A model generated the notes under the pieces. That model did not search any database. It was not told the DNA's origin and was given only the letters and a program-made list of their open reading frames with translations. Below, piece by piece: positions 47,901-59,268 of a stretch of 64,000 bases of DNA (position 1 is the first letter of the stretch; each line of letters opens with the position of its first letter). The position numbers and the translations under genes are program-made. Location of the stretch: assembly GCF_000247695.1 (NCBI RefSeq), contig NW_004624778.1, positions 10,648,522 through 10,712,521 on the forward strand, written 5' to 3'. Source of the stretch: Heterocephalus glaber. Its lineage: Eukaryota > Chordata > Mammalia > Rodentia > Bathyergidae.

Positions 47901-48439
47901 TTGAAACCCAAAATTTGATCCATAAAACATTTATAATGCTTAGTTTTTCAAAATCTTGAATTAAAACTACAAAGGAAGGGAAATGTTAGATGTTGCTATT
48001 TACTTTGGGTTTTATTAAAATAACCCTAGTGAACAATTCATTTATTTCATTTTAAAATATAAGACTAGTATACTCTGAAGTGTGGGTAGACAGAAGCACT
48101 ATATTAACAAGGTCTTTTTTCCCTTTGGTTACATATAATGAGACTGTACTAATTGCCATTTCCATTGTTATATCCTAATGGCATATGTGGTCAAGAAGCT
48201 AATTTAAGGGTCACTAAGGAAGAAATGTTATGTAGCAATTTTAAAATAAGGAGGTACTTCTTTACCTTACAATGTTCAACTTTCCTTTTGTGTATTTTCC
48301 CTTTAAATAATTTCTATTGTGAGTTATAGCCTATATAAAGTACAGAAAAGATAAATATGGTTTAAAGATAATAAGAAGTTAGGCAACAACAATAGGAGCA
48401 TGGAAGGGGTAGGAGTTAATTTATAGCTTTTTAATTAAT

Positions 48440-48990
48440 CCATTTATTCAGTCATTTACTTTTCCTATTTGAGTATTTGTTCTTATAAGGAAATATGTCA
48501 GACATACAAAAAGATATCAAGGTTCATACAACAAACCCTTTACCCATTATTCAGCTTCAGAAATAAAACACAGGTATAGGTAGAACCCTTGGTATAACTT
48601 CTCTTATCTAATTCTTCTTCTTGCCCTTCCAAGGCAGCAACCCTCCTGATTTCTATATAGTCAAAGGTTTGTATTAGTAGTATTATGTTTAGCAACTTGC
48701 TTCATCACTGAACATTATCTTCGTGAGATGTGTCTGTGTTAACACATGTAGTGGTACTCATTTATCTTTCCACTTTTATGGCATTCTAGTATACAAATAT
48801 ATTATAATTTATGTTTTCTTAATCATGAACATTCAGCTATTTTTTCATATTTTATTATACCACAGGATAATTCTACGAACATCTTTGCACATGTCTCCTA
48901 GTAGACACATATGTGAAATTTCTCTGAGGTTCACTGGGGTCTGAAGGTGCATGCTCATCCTCACCCTTACAGGATATTGTCAAGTGTATC
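48440..48990 (-). mobile_element. Old L1 3' fragment, antisense
   Basis: CAAACCCTTTACCCATTATT, TAATCATGAACATTCAGCTA and GAACATCTTTGCACATGTCT resemble the reverse of old-L1 3' sequence. Confidence 0.5.
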
Positions 48991-49120
48991 TTCATAGGGC
49001 AAATGTTTATTAAGCACTGCCATGTATCCAATGCTGGTGTAACAGCAAAGATGGAAAAGCCATCTTTATTGAAGTTAGAATCAGAGGGAAAGGGATAAAG
49101 CTCAGCTAGAAAGAACCTGG

Positions 49121-49212
49121 GGGGACCAGGGATTTAGCTCAGTGGTTTTGCCGCTTGCATTGCAAGCACAAGGTTCTGAGTTTGATCCCCGGTACCAAAA
49201 AAAAGGAAAAAA
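49121..49212 (+). mobile_element. ID-like SINE
   Basis: GGGACCAGGGATTTAGCTCA, GTTTGATCCCCGGTACC. 16 bp TSD tagaaagaacctgggg (49107-49122 and 49213-49228). Confidence 0.95.
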
Positions 49213-49687
49213 TAGAAAGAACCTGGGGCATGTAACAAGATATTACCAATAAATTTGTGGGATATGATCTGAGAAGAGCTTTTGGGTGGAAGAATCGAAT
49301 CAAGATGGCAATGCTCCCAGAACCTTGATTATTCTCCCTTCAATATGGGCTTGCTGACCTCACTGGGCCTAGCTCTCAGGGGAGCCAGGAAAACTGTACT
49401 GTCCAGTGTTACCCTTTGAAGTAATGTTCTCCCTTAGGTGTATACCTGTCAGGGAGGCAGAGAGATGGCAGAGATGTCCCCTGCACTTCTTTGCTGCTTC
49501 CAGCTTTTAGCTCCTTTGCTCCTATTTTAGCTGCGTGTCTTCCCCAGACCATGTTCCCATTCCAAGTCAGTCATCTCCACAGACACAGTATAAATACACA
49601 AAATAAAATCAGAGTCAGCCCCAGAACTGCAACCAACTGCTGCTAAATGCAAGTCACTGATGAGCATCACACAAACATTTTTTGTTT

Positions 49688-49815
49688 CAGCAAAGTTCTC
49701 CCTACATAGTCCAGCCCAGCCTTGAACTTGCTATGAAGGCTAGGTTGGCCTGGAACTCAAGATTCTCCTGCCTCAGCCTCCACAGTGCTGGAACTATAGG
49801 TATATATTACTACAA
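49688..49815 (-). mobile_element. B1 SINE, reverse
   Basis: GTCCAGCCCAGCCTTGAACT, then CTGCCTCAGCCTCCACAGTG and GGAACTATAGGTATATATTA. Confidence 0.85.
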
Positions 49816-49944
49816 TGGGCAAAAGCAAATTTTTCCAAGTAAACTACCATATGTTTAAGGTAAAACTGTGAAACTTTTAACAGGAGAACATTTCCATGAC
49901 TTGAGTATAGTGAAGGCTTTCTTAAAGAAGATATAAAAAGCAGA

Positions 49945-50222
49945 AATCACAGCTGGTGTGGTAGTGCCGATTATAATCCCAGTACTCTGGGAGGCTGAGG
50001 TAGGAGGATTTTAAGTTTAGACCCAACCTGGTCAATTTAGTGACTTAGCAAGACCCTGTCTCAAAACATTTGAAAAGAGGGGCCGGGGATTTAGCTCAGT
50101 GGCACCACAACTGCCTCGCAAGCACAAGGTCGATCACCAGTACAAAAAAAAAAAGAAAGAAAGGGGATGGAGGGTGGGTATACAGCTGTATAAAAACCCT
50201 GGCCTCAATCCTAGATACCAAA
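49945..50222 (+). mobile_element. B1-dID dimer with ID-like SINE inserted
   Basis: B1 part 49945-50078 (ATAATCCCAGTACTCTGGGA, AGACCCTGTCTCAAAACA). The dID part at 50159-50222 (GGTGGGTATACAGCTGTATA, TCAATCCTAGATACC) is displaced by the SINE at 50079. Confidence 0.75.
50079..50158 (+). mobile_element. ID-like SINE nested in B1-dID
   Basis: GGGGCCGGGGATTTAGCTCA, GTCGATCACCAGTAC and A tail. Confidence 0.93.
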
Positions 50223-50548
50223 ACCGTAACTAAAACCTCTGAAAACTAATGGAAAAGACAAACAAATTCAACTATATTTCAAAAGTACCATAAAGAGAAT
50301 GAAAATACGCAAAGAATTTATTTTTAACATGTGAGAAAAAAATTCAGAAAATTTAAACTCGATTAAGAAAAAGACAAAAACCTCAACAGAAAAATGGTGT
50401 GTAAGATCTGACTATATACTTTATAAAAGAACAGGTCTGAACAGTAAATAAATAATCAAAACTCACTGGTAATGAGAGAAATACATGAGAGAAATACAAT
50501 GAGATCACTGCACCAAATCAACAAGTTGGTAAAATAAATTTATTTATT

Positions 50549-50633
50549 TATTTTTGGTACTGGGGATTGAACTTGGTCGGGTCCTTGAGCTTGCACAGCA
50601 GGCAGTGAAACCACTGAGCTAAATCCCCAGCCC
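50549..50633 (-). mobile_element. ID-like SINE, reverse
   Basis: TTTTTGGTACTGGGGATTGA, then CTGAGCTAAATCCCCAGCCC. A B1 lies directly beside it. Confidence 0.94.
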
Positions 50634-50792
50634 TATTTATTTGTTTTTGAGACAAGATCTCATTTTGTAGTTCAGACTCCCCTTGAACTCATTACACCTT
50701 GAACTCATTATGTAGCCCAGGCTGGCCTGGAATTTGTCCCTCAGCCTTCTGAGTGCTGGGATCATAGGCGTGCACCACCACACCCAGTGGTA
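50634..50792 (-). mobile_element. B1 SINE, reverse
   Basis: TTTTTGAGACAAGATCTCAT, GTAGCCCAGGCTGGCCTGGA, then CTGAGTGCTGGGATCATAGG and GTGCACCACCACACCCAG. A short internal repeat TTGAACTCATTA is present. Confidence 0.9.
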
Positions 50793-50987
50793 AGATTTAA
50801 AGGTCTGAAAATATCAAAGGTTAACAATAGGAATTCTCATATACTGCTCATGAAAGAACACATCAGTACAAATGCAAACATTTTGGAAATCAATCTGGTA
50901 ACACCACACTCTATGACACAGCAATTTCATTCCCAGGTATTATACCCTAAAGAGATTCTTTCACACTGTATCACTGAAACATGAGCA

Positions 50988-51080
50988 GGGGCCGGGCATT
51001 TAGCTGTGGTTTCACTGCCTGCTGCACAAACACAAGGACCTGAGCTCAATCCCCAGTACCAAAAAAAACAAAAACAAAAA
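50988..51080 (+). mobile_element. ID-like SINE in L1
   Basis: GGGGCCGGGCATTTAGCTG, CAATCCCCAGTACC. Perfect 15 bp TSD actgaaacatgagca (50973-50987 and 51081-51095). Confidence 0.96.
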
Positions 51081-51499
51081 ACTGAAACATGAGCAAAAAC
51101 ATCCACAACAGCACTATATGTAATAGCCAAAAACTGCAAACAGTACAACTATCCATGAACAAAAGAACGAGTAAATAAACTGTGGTATAACCATACACAA
51201 GATACAAATGCAGTGGAAATGAAGTACATTCACACAGGTCATCTTGACAACTCTCAGAAATCTACTAGACGGTAGAAGTAGGTCATAAAAGAATATGTAC
51301 AGTCTGCTTTCTACTATATTAAAAAACAGGGATGCATACCTAGGTGGTAAGACTGTAAAGAGAAGCAGGGGAAGATCATGAAAGACTGGGGATATTGATT
51401 CAATCCAGCGGGTAGGGAACAGGTACAAACCAGGAGGAACACAAAAGGAGCTTTTGAAGCCTGGCAATGTTTTACTTCTTGACCTAGATCATAAGTTGC

Positions 51500-51570
51500 A
51501 CTTGAGAGACAGAGGCAGAAGGATTGCCATGAGTTCAAAGCCAGCCTAAACTACATAACAAAACCCTCCA
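51500..51570 (+). mobile_element. B1 fragment
   Basis: GAGGCAGAAGGATTGCCATG, TTCAAAGCCAGCCTAAACTA. Confidence 0.7.
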
Positions 51571-51827
51571 AATTAAAAAATACACTAACTGTACCACAAA
51601 AATAGGCAAAATGAAGATGAAGCATTCTCTTTTTATATAAGGAGGAACTCAAAGTTGTTTCTCTCACAATCCAACCTTTAGGAGACACTTAATATTCAAT
51701 AAAAAATATTAACTCTAAAGGTGATCAAAGGACAAAACAGAAACATGTCAGAGAAAACAACAGTGAGAACTGTACTTAAAAAAAAACCCCTCCAACTAGA
51801 GCCAGGGAACTGTCACAATAATGCTGA

Positions 51828-51913
51828 CTTGCCAGGGATTTAGCCCAGTGGTTCCACCGCTTGCCTCGCAAGCACAAGGTCCCAAGTTCAATCCCTGGGC
51901 CCCCCAAAAAACA
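51828..51913 (+). mobile_element. ID-like SINE
   Basis: CAGGGATTTAGCCCAGTGG, CAATCCCTGGGCCCCCC end. 8 bp TSD aatgctga (51820-51827 and 51914-51921). Confidence 0.93.
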
Positions 51914-51997
51914 AATGCTGATAGTTTTAATCATTACTGAAGCACCCATTTAGGCTTAATGTTAAAAAAACAAAAAGTCTATTTCTTTGCTTTTTCT

Positions 51998-52107
51998 TTT
52001 TTTTTTCCCCCATTAACTTTATTGGTACATTTTAGGTATAAAGTACAGTTACATTCATCATTGGGATCTTGTACCATTACATGAGTCTCTTGGTTCTTAT
52101 TTTTTAT
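51998..52107 (-). mobile_element. Very short 5'-truncated L1 (3' end only)
   Basis: T-rich head, CCCATTAACTTTATTGG (AATAAAGTTAATGGG on minus) and TCATCATTGGGATCTTGTAC. 13 bp TSD ctttgctttttct (51985-51997 and 52108-52120). It shares ~90 bp with 35645-35745. Confidence 0.85.
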
Positions 52108-52638
52108 CTTTGCTTTTTCTCTGATCCACAGAAGATACCTTTTAAACTCTGAAATGCTCTTTTGGAATAACAGAGATTTGAGAATAACTGACCAAGGCCT
52201 AAGGTGCAACCTTGAAGTTCCCCACTCAAACCTTTAAATACATTTTCTTCTCTAGCTAGTCCCATTAGTCCCTGACCATTATCATTATGATCTCTATTCT
52301 GGGCTCAACGTTTACAATACTTGTTACCTGAATTAGAAGTTAGTATTTGATAAATGCATAGCCATCTGTCTGTATCCACACGGGATTGGTTCCAAAATCC
52401 ACATACTCATGTCCTTTCTATAAAGTACTGTAGTATTTATTTGCACATCCTAAGCACATCCTCCTGTATAATTTAAATCAGCTCTCAATTACTTATAATA
52501 CTACAACATACATGCTATGTAAATAGTCATACTGTACTGTTTAGGAAATAAGGAAAAAAGTGCGCATGTTGAGGACAAACAGTGAGTTTCTTTTTTGTAA
52601 TATTTTGATCTGAAGTTAAACGTGCAGATGCAGAACTG

Positions 52639-52986
52639 TGTTATGGTTTAGAAATAAAATGGCCCCCAAAGCCTCATGTGTTTGGAAGGTGAGTGGATTA
52701 TGGAGGCATGATACCTGGCTTGCTGTTGGGAGGCCAGATCTGTTCAGGGGAGGTCGGTCACTGGGGCCGTCGCCTACAAGGGTTTATCTTCCTCCCCAGC
52801 TCCTCTGATTCTCTGCTTCCTAGACACCATGCCATTAGCACCTTTTCTCTACATGTCCCTCTGATGTGCTGTCCTGCCTTGGAGCCAGCTAACTATGGAC
52901 TCAACTGTGAGCCACAATAAAATTCTCCTCCTTTTATCTTATGGATGTCAGATATTCTTTCTCAGTGACAAAGAAGGTGACTAATA
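52639..52986 (+). mobile_element. MaLR-like solo LTR
   Basis: TGTTATGGTTTAGAAATAAA, CCCCCAAAGCCTCATGTGT, then CTGTGAGCCACAATAAAAT and AAGGTGACTAATA. Same layout as the other two LTRs but more diverged. Confidence 0.7.
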
Positions 52987-53049
52987 TGTACAGCTACTGA
53001 GGGGCAACTGTTATTGTAAAATACCAGTGTTATATTCAAAAGAACTTTT

Positions 53050-53133
53050 TTTTTTTTTGGTACTGGGGATCGAACTCCAGTCCTTGTGCTTGCGCAACAG
53101 GTGGCGAAACCACTGAGCTAAATCCCCAGCCCC
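53050..53133 (-). mobile_element. ID-like SINE, reverse
   Basis: TTTGGTACTGGGGATCGAAC, then GAGCTAAATCCCCAGCCCC. TSD tcaaaagaactttt / tcaaaagaatttta. Confidence 0.95.
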
Positions 53134-53729
53134 TCAAAAGAATTTTAAAGTCTTCAAAAGAAAGTCTGTGTTTTTGTTTATCTTGGGTCCATGTCTACTA
53201 CCTCCTAAACTTTGAACAAGTTATGTGGGATATCCCTTAGAAGACCCATAAACAACTGATGGTGGTATCTGTTTAATGTAAAAAAAAAAAAAGCACATTC
53301 TGTCTCATCCCAACAGGAGCTCTTCCAGATGCTTCAAAGGACAGCTGCCCTGGATTATCACAGAGACATCTCAATCCAGCAAGTCCTTTCACTCTCCAAC
53401 CTACTTTTTTCCCCCTGCAATCTGAGTAAATGACAGCACCAGCAATCCAGACGCTAAATAACATCAGTTTCACATCCTTTATAATCTTGAAACTACTTCT
53501 CATTTTTACTAAAACTTAGTTGTGAAATTATCTCTTCTGGCCTTGTTCAATGACTTCCTGAATATTCTCTCCCAAATGTCTCTTATTTCCAGCCCACAAT
53601 CCATTCCCTGGGGTCCAATGGTGCAGAAGTTAACTACTAAGAACAAGGGAGGTAAACATCCCAGGGTATGAATCCTTACAAGTTACATGTAATCGGGCAA
53701 TTTTCTTAACCTTGCAGCCTCAGTTTCTT

Positions 53730-53817
53730 TCTTTTTTTTTTTTTTTTTGGTACCGGGGATCAAACTCAGGACCTTGCACTTGTGAGGCAGGTGTGGTGCC
53801 ACTGAGCTAAATCCTGG
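53730..53817 (-). mobile_element. ID-like SINE, reverse
   Basis: Long T run, GGTACCGGGGATCAAACTC, then GCTAAATCCTGG. Perfect 16 bp TSD gcagcctcagtttctt (53714-53729 and 53818-53833). Confidence 0.96.
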
Positions 53818-54399
53818 GCAGCCTCAGTTTCTTCATTGCTAAAGTTAAAAGAATAACACTCACCTCTAATGATTAATAAGAGTATTAAAGTAATACCTGT
53901 AAAAGCATTGTGAATAGTGTTCCATACTTAGAAAGACTGGGTTACATATTTGGGGGGGCTGGGAGAGGAAACAGGGAGGGTTACATGTCAAGGACTTCAA
54001 AAATCACAGGATAAATATGATACGAAGTCCTAAAACAGTATTATGACTTGGGGATTTGAGAAAACATACCAAAATAAACACTCTGGCACCTAATTCAGAA
54101 CTTGCATAAACACTTAAGATGAAATGAGATTTCAAGAAAAATTTTCTCTTGGAGTGGTCGGAGTTCTTCAGGATGCCTCTTAAATGCTCTGGAGAATAAA
54201 CTCTTTCCTCCCTGCCTTCCCTGTATGATTCCAGATTTTTCTGGAACTACTGTACGTACTCAATAAACGTTAAAATTTTTCCAAAGGGTTCCCCAATACC
54301 CTTAGGCCAATGTAACAATGAACACTGATAAATAGAGCCCTCCTTAGCTCTCCTATTCATTTATCTCTACCTCCACACCCAAATTCTGTACCACTGCAG

Positions 54400-54700
54400 C
54401 ATTCCTAGCGTAGACTTTACCTCTCCTCTATTGTCGGACTTCCGTCTGAACCCCTTCTCCCTCCTACATCTTCCTTCCCATCAGGTCAATTCCTTCAGTC
54501 CTCAGTTAAGCATCACTCCCTCTGGCAAGCCGCCTCTAGGTCCTCGTCTTCCAGCAGGGCTAAGAGCCTCGTGTGCTCCCACCTATCACGCTGTCCTGGT
54601 TACCTGACCGAGTCTCTCCTCCTAAACTGCTGACCAATGTGCGTGGACAGGCTATGGTGTCTTTTCCGCTCTTACTCAGATGTTCAATAAAGACCCTACA
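54400..54700 (+). repeat. L2 3' end
   Basis: AAGCATCACTCCCTCTGGCA, AGCCGCCTCTAGGTCC and TCAGATGTTCAATAAAGACC follow the L2 pattern. It sits just outside the CpG-rich promoter. Confidence 0.65.
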
Positions 54701-54879
54701 TTAAAATAACTCATGGACTCCTGGTCTCGAACGGGGAGGTCCTGAGAACAAGGACCTTTCAGCATGAACTCTGGCCTCTGCACTCTGACCCAGCCCACGT
54801 TCCAGGGACTGGCAAAGGCCAGGCGGACGCTGGCGATAAAAAACAGTCAGGGGCAGATTTCGAGGAATGACCACCAAGC

Positions 54880-55330
54880 AGCCACCACCGGCCCGGGAGA
54901 CCGCGAGGCCTGCTCCACGCTCTGCGCACGCGCGGGTAGCCAAGGGGCTGTCACCTCCGGGAGCGACGTCCTCCCAGAGCCGGGTACTCCCCTGACCCTC
55001 CCACAAAAAAAGGAGCCTCCAACAGGTGCGTGGCCACTGTCCCCAATGCCGTCTCTTCCTCTTCAGTCCCGAGCGGCTCCTCACCCCCACTCCGCACGCT
55101 GTCCTCAGGAGAGCTAGTCCCACCGCGCGCCGTCCGCAGGACCCCCGCAGCCTCAAGCGCGCCGGGAGTTACCGGATAGCTGTGGGACACTGGCCCCTAG
55201 CCGCGCCGGAAGTCCCGCCTCCGCGCGCCTCTGCCCATGCGCCCAGGGTGCCCCCTTGGGACTCCGTGGCTTAGTACCGTGCCTGCGCCTGCGCCCCAGG
55301 AGAAAAGGCTAAATTGCTCGAGATCCTCCT
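54880..55330 (-). promoter_or_regulatory. HDHD2: CpG-rich promoter, presumed HDHD2 promoter and untranslated first exon
   Basis: This is the only CpG-dense segment of the window (CGCGCACGCGCGGG, CCACCGCGCGCCG, TCCGCGCGCC). It lies about 7.5 kb upstream of the HDHD2 ATG exon, where a non-coding first exon is expected. At 55206-55219 there is CCGGAAGTCCCGCC, an ETS/GABPA-type site typical of TATA-less housekeeping promoters. Candidate minus-strand donors are CCG|GTAACT at 55172 and GGG|GTGAGG at 55084. The exact transcription start and donor cannot be settled by eye. No TATA box is evident. Confidence 0.75.
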
Positions 55331-55760
55331 CGTGAGGCCGTGGCCGACTGGCTGTGTATGCATCAAGAAAGCAAAGCCCCCGCTTTTGCTCAGTAGCTGC
55401 TTCCCATCCCGCTCCATCATCGCCCAACCCAGTGTTGCTAGGTAACCTTCGTTGCCTACTCCTTTTCCTCACTTTATCGTTTCCCGAAGGGGATCTCCAA
55501 GGTCTGTCCTTGATACGTTGAAACACCTAGGGTATCTCCAGGGTAACATTTCGTTTGAGGCTTAACTAGTATCTGGCATTTATTGCTGTCTCCCTTAACT
55601 GCCACCTACCTCAGCCATTCCAAAATCTTGCTGTCACCTTTCCTTGTCTCAGAGCTAGCTAGAAGAGGGCTTGCCTACCTGTGCCAGTGCATGATCTTGG
55701 TACTCATACACCTCCTCCTTCATCCCCACACACGTTATAGGTCACTACTTGTCTCTTCTT

Positions 55761-55783
55761 GATTCAAATAAATTATTTGAATC
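55761..55783. repeat. Perfect 10 bp inverted repeat
   Basis: GATTCAAATA, three bases, TATTTGAATC. It lies about 430 bp upstream of the CpG-rich promoter. Confidence 0.9.
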
Positions 55784-56591
55784 TAAATAATTTCAATCCA
55801 AATAAATTGTACGCAGACACGTTCATCCCTATATGAAGATGACTAAATGAACAACTTTCCAGAGAAGTCTGACAACCAGGGTGGACACACTGCTTTACAT
55901 ATATGGGACACCTGACCAAACTGCTGCCCTACCCTTGACTGGAAACCTCCATCCAACACCAGCTCTGCCTGGTGCTGAATTTAGCCATGCTTGTAAACCT
56001 TTCTGTCCCGACTAGGGGCCTTCTCCTTTTCTTCACCAGTGGGTCTGCAGTTCTATCTTACTCGTGTTTGTTAAATCTATTTTCTGTACGAAGGCCATAT
56101 TGGTTGAAGAAAAAAAGAACTTGTTACCTAGTTTCCCCTCCTGAATCAACTGAGACTGACCAGATTAAAACATCACTGAAGGATTTTAAGCAAGTAGGTA
56201 CTATTAGACATGCATTTTTCTAAATGTTTCCTATGGCTGCAATACAGTAGAGAACACGGATCCGAAAGATGCGAAAATGGATGAGATCAGATAAGACACT
56301 GAAGGACTCTAAGAGAGATGCTTTAACTGGGGTGTGTGGAAACAAAGCAGAAAACAAATCAAAGAACTTATTAGAAGGTAAAATAGAATTGGTGATCAGT
56401 CAGACTACAGGTAAGGGAAAAGTCCTCAAGATAATTACTAGGGTCCAGGACTAATGGCTTCTTCCTCATGAAAAGGCTTTGCCTGGCAAACAGCAAGAAG
56501 GGTAAAAAGAGATGGGACCTCTAAAAGGAAGAGCAGAACTTGGAAGAGACAGGCAAGAAACCCAAAGGAGGGTTTACCCAACCCAGTTATT

Positions 56592-56680
56592 AGTTGGATA
56601 TGGTGGTACATGCTTGTAATCCCAGCACTCTGGGAGGCTGAGGCAGAATCACAAGTTTAAACCATGGGCAATTTAGAACT
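56592..56680 (+). mobile_element. B1 fragment
   Basis: TTGGATATGGTGGTACATGC, TGTAATCCCAGCACTCTGGG. Confidence 0.85.
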
Positions 56681-56956
56681 ACAAAATTTATCTTGGTCAT
56701 TACCAAGATGTTAGCCACTGTGTTCCCATGTCCTTCATGTTTTCACAATTATCTGAAATCAAGTGAACACTCAAGGAACAAGGAAAACTTAAGCAAAAAA
56801 AGGAATTCTATTTTGCTGAGTTTAAAAATTGTATTTTGGTAATAACTTTGAAACTAATCAGAGAAGTTTTGGACTTCCTGCAAAACATTTCGCCTCCTTT
56901 GTTGAAGATGCAAGATTAGTGATCTTGAAAAGATGTATATACATATATGTATGTAC

Positions 56957-57309
56957 AGTAGATCCCTGAGTTATGACTGGCCTGACACATGAACTTGGGT
57001 TATGACCAGCATTTTAGTTTTAACTTATGACCATTCTTGAGTTACAACCTGAATGCCACCCACTTGTGCTTCCAGCTGTTCTCAGATACAAATTTAACCC
57101 TTACAGAGTTCTAGATGGAACATTACAACATCCTTTTTCCTATGTGGGGTTGAGAAATTCTGGTCCAATGTCTAAGGACACTGAGATCTGCCTGTATACA
57201 GGAGAGGGACTTTGAAGGCTGTGCAGAGGAGCCTGAGCCTTCAATTGGTCAACTTGAGTTACAACCAGCCCTTGAAAACTAATTGTTTGTAAGTCAAGGG
57301 TCCGCTGGA
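56957..57309. mobile_element. TIR DNA element, mariner/Tigger-like
   Basis: Left end CAGTAGATCCCTGAGTTATG; right end GTAAGTCAAGGGTCCGCTGG is its imperfect reverse complement. The motif GAGTTAYRACC recurs inside (near 56970, 57037, 57250). No transposase is seen. Confidence 0.65.
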
Positions 57310-57334
57310 TACACATGGATCAGTCTGCTGTTCC

Positions 57335-57540
57335 TAAAGTTACTGACTTTTTTAACTTTTGCAATACTGAGGATTGAAGCAAGGGTTTCTGTACGCTAGG
57401 CAAGGTTTCTACTCCTTAGCTACATTTACATTTTTTACTTTTAGACAAGATCTCAGTAAATTGCCCATGCTGGCCTTGAACTTGTGATCTTTCTTGTCTG
57501 TCTCCTGAATAGCTGGTATTATGTGCACTATGTCTGACTT
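57335..57540 (-). mobile_element. Old B1-dID dimer, reverse
   Basis: ATACTGAGGATTGAAGCAAG (dID), then GACAAGATCTCAGTAAATTG, ATGCTGGCCTTGAACTTGTG and CTGAATAGCTGGTATTATGT. Confidence 0.75.
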
Positions 57541-58468
57541 CTTACTGACCAATTTTAAGACCAGGTACCAAAAACTACTGAGGTCTTAGTAAGTTTATTC
57601 GCCATCACACGGAAAATAAGATTTTGCTGGTATTAGAAATACATCTGCTTCCTGCCCTTTTTACTATTTATATATTGCTCTCAAGTCATTTTTTTGCCTG
57701 CACATACCTATAGAGCACAGATCATACTGCCTACTCTTATTGGGATTAAAAAAAATTGTTATGCTTTTGAAAATTCAGGATTTTGTGTTGTCTTGGGAAA
57801 CTTGACAAGCATGGAGGGGAGGCTGAACAGTAGGCCTTTGAGCCCAGCCCCACTTCAACTAAAAATAAATGGAACAGCTGTTATCTTAGATATTTGGGTT
57901 TTATACTTCCGCTAGACTTTCTTTGTAAATCTGATTCTGCTGTTCAGAGTTGATTAAGGATTAGGGTATGGCTACTTCGCAACAGTTCAGAGGCACACAG
58001 AGGTAAGGCCAGGATATCTAAAGACCCAAAGCATCATGGTATTTGGAGCACAGAATGATCACAAATTGTTAGGCCTGAGAATGGATAAAGGGGAGATTAT
58101 GGGCAAACAATCAGCGGCTTAAGTCATCTGTCTACTAAAATAAGGTACTATAGTTTCTGAATCATAGCTGCTCTAGGGAAAATATGGCCAATGCATGAAA
58201 GCTTAAACACTTCCCTTCAGCCACATTAAAAATGGAATTGTAAGTAGTCTCCAGAGATGAAATATTTTGATGTTCAATTTCCTCCGAACTGCTTTGCTAC
58301 ATAAGACTCATACATCCCTGCTCTGACTGCTCCCCAGTGAAGTGTGGACTTCAGAAATATCCCAACACTAACATGATGGTGTGATATATTATCTAAGGGT
58401 ATCAGACCACTTCTTTCTTTTTAAAAATTTTGTATAACTCATAGCATGTGAAAAAATGGAGTGCTCTT

Positions 58469-58550
58469 GGGGCCAGGGATTTAGCTCAGTGGTGTCGCTG
58501 CCTGCCTTGCAAAGTCCTGAGTTCGATCCCCAGTACCAAAAAACAAAAAA
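58469..58550 (+). mobile_element. ID-like SINE
   Basis: GGGGCCAGGGATTTAGCTCA, GTTCGATCCCCAGTACC. TSD aatggagtgctctt / actggagtgctttt. Confidence 0.95.
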
Positions 58551-58914
58551 ACTGGAGTGCTTTTAACTAACTGCTTTTTAAAAGTTCTGTTTAGAGGCTC
58601 AAACTCAGATTTATGTATAAATTCTTTGTCAGGTCAAAAGAGCATTGCCTATAAATACCAAATATGCTTCTCACATTAGCTTAGTAACCAACTAAGATTC
58701 TCTGGTACATTTCCTTGGTCTAGCTGTAAGCCCAGTGTAAACCAAAGATCATCCATCTCTAATTCAGGTACCACCAAAAGGTATTAAATATATGCCACAG
58801 TTTTGAACTTAAGACATGGAATAAGTTACACATGAATCTTCTTGAAATATGTCAATAATTCAGTTTATTTACTGAAGAAAAAAATGGATTGTGAACGTTT
58901 ACTGTCATTATATC

Positions 58915-59110
58915 CAGTCAAGTACAATGGTCTATGCCTGTAATCCCAGCTATTTGGAAGGCAGAGGCAGGAGGATTACAAATTCAAGGCCAGCCTACTC
59001 AACTTACTGAGACTGTGTCAAAATTAAAAAGGCTAGGGATGTGTCGCTCATGGGTAGAGTGCTTGCCTGGCAAGTGCTAGGCCCTAGGTTCAATCCTTGG
59101 TACAGGAAAG
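58915..59110 (+). mobile_element. B1-dID dimer
   Basis: CTATGCCTGTAATCCCAGCT and TTCAAGGCCAGCCTACTCAA, then GGCTAGGGATGTGTCGCTCA and GTTCAATCCTTGGTACAGG. Confidence 0.88.
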
Positions 59111-59262
59111 AAGGAAAGAGAGACAGAAGGAAGAAATCTATACATGAGCAGTTCTACAACAAAGAACAAAAATACACATTTATACACAAAATAGATTAAT
59201 ACAATTGACCCTGACATATTTATACTAAGGTACAAAACAAACGCTTGTCTAGGAAATTCAAC

Positions 59263-59268
59263 TTTATT
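59263..59268 (-). terminator. Candidate distal IER3IP1 poly(A) signal
   Basis: AATAAA on the gene strand about 1.4 kb after the stop. A proximal AATAAA is at 60530-60535, 125 nt after the stop. If the distal one is used, three SINEs (59518, 59784, 59914) are part of the mRNA. The choice cannot be made from sequence. Confidence 0.4.

Larger units (their letters stand above)
49835..51470 (+). mobile_element. Old L1 3' part, interrupted by SINEs
   Basis: GGAGAACATTTCCATGACTT, then AACCTCAACAGAAAAATGG, AATTTCATTCCCAGGTATTA and CATGAACAAAAGAACGAGTA in L1 ORF2/3' UTR order. It is broken by B1, ID-like and B1 insertions between 49945 and 51080. Confidence 0.75.
47656..54879 (-). other. HDHD2 5' intron
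   Basis: No coding exon is seen. It contains eight ID-like SINEs, several B1 elements, an L1 fragment (49835-51470), an L1 3' stub (51998-52107), a MaLR-like LTR (52639-52986), an antisense L1 3' fragment (48440-48990) and an L2 (54400-54700). The interval 47945-48430 is AT-rich and unremarkable. Confidence 0.7.
55340..59240. other. Spacer between HDHD2 promoter and IER3IP1 3' end
   Basis: No gene is recognised. It carries a short perfect inverted repeat (55761-55783), a B1 piece (56592), a TIR element (56957-57309), a dID-B1 (57335-57540), an ID-like SINE (58469) and a B1-dID (58915-59110). 55340-56580 is unique-looking. Confidence 0.6.

Noticed and set aside
54701..55526. Several open frames of 80-150 residues in the CpG-rich region
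   Set aside because: High GC removes stop codons by chance. The peptides are low-complexity Arg/Pro/Gly/Ser-rich with no known domain.
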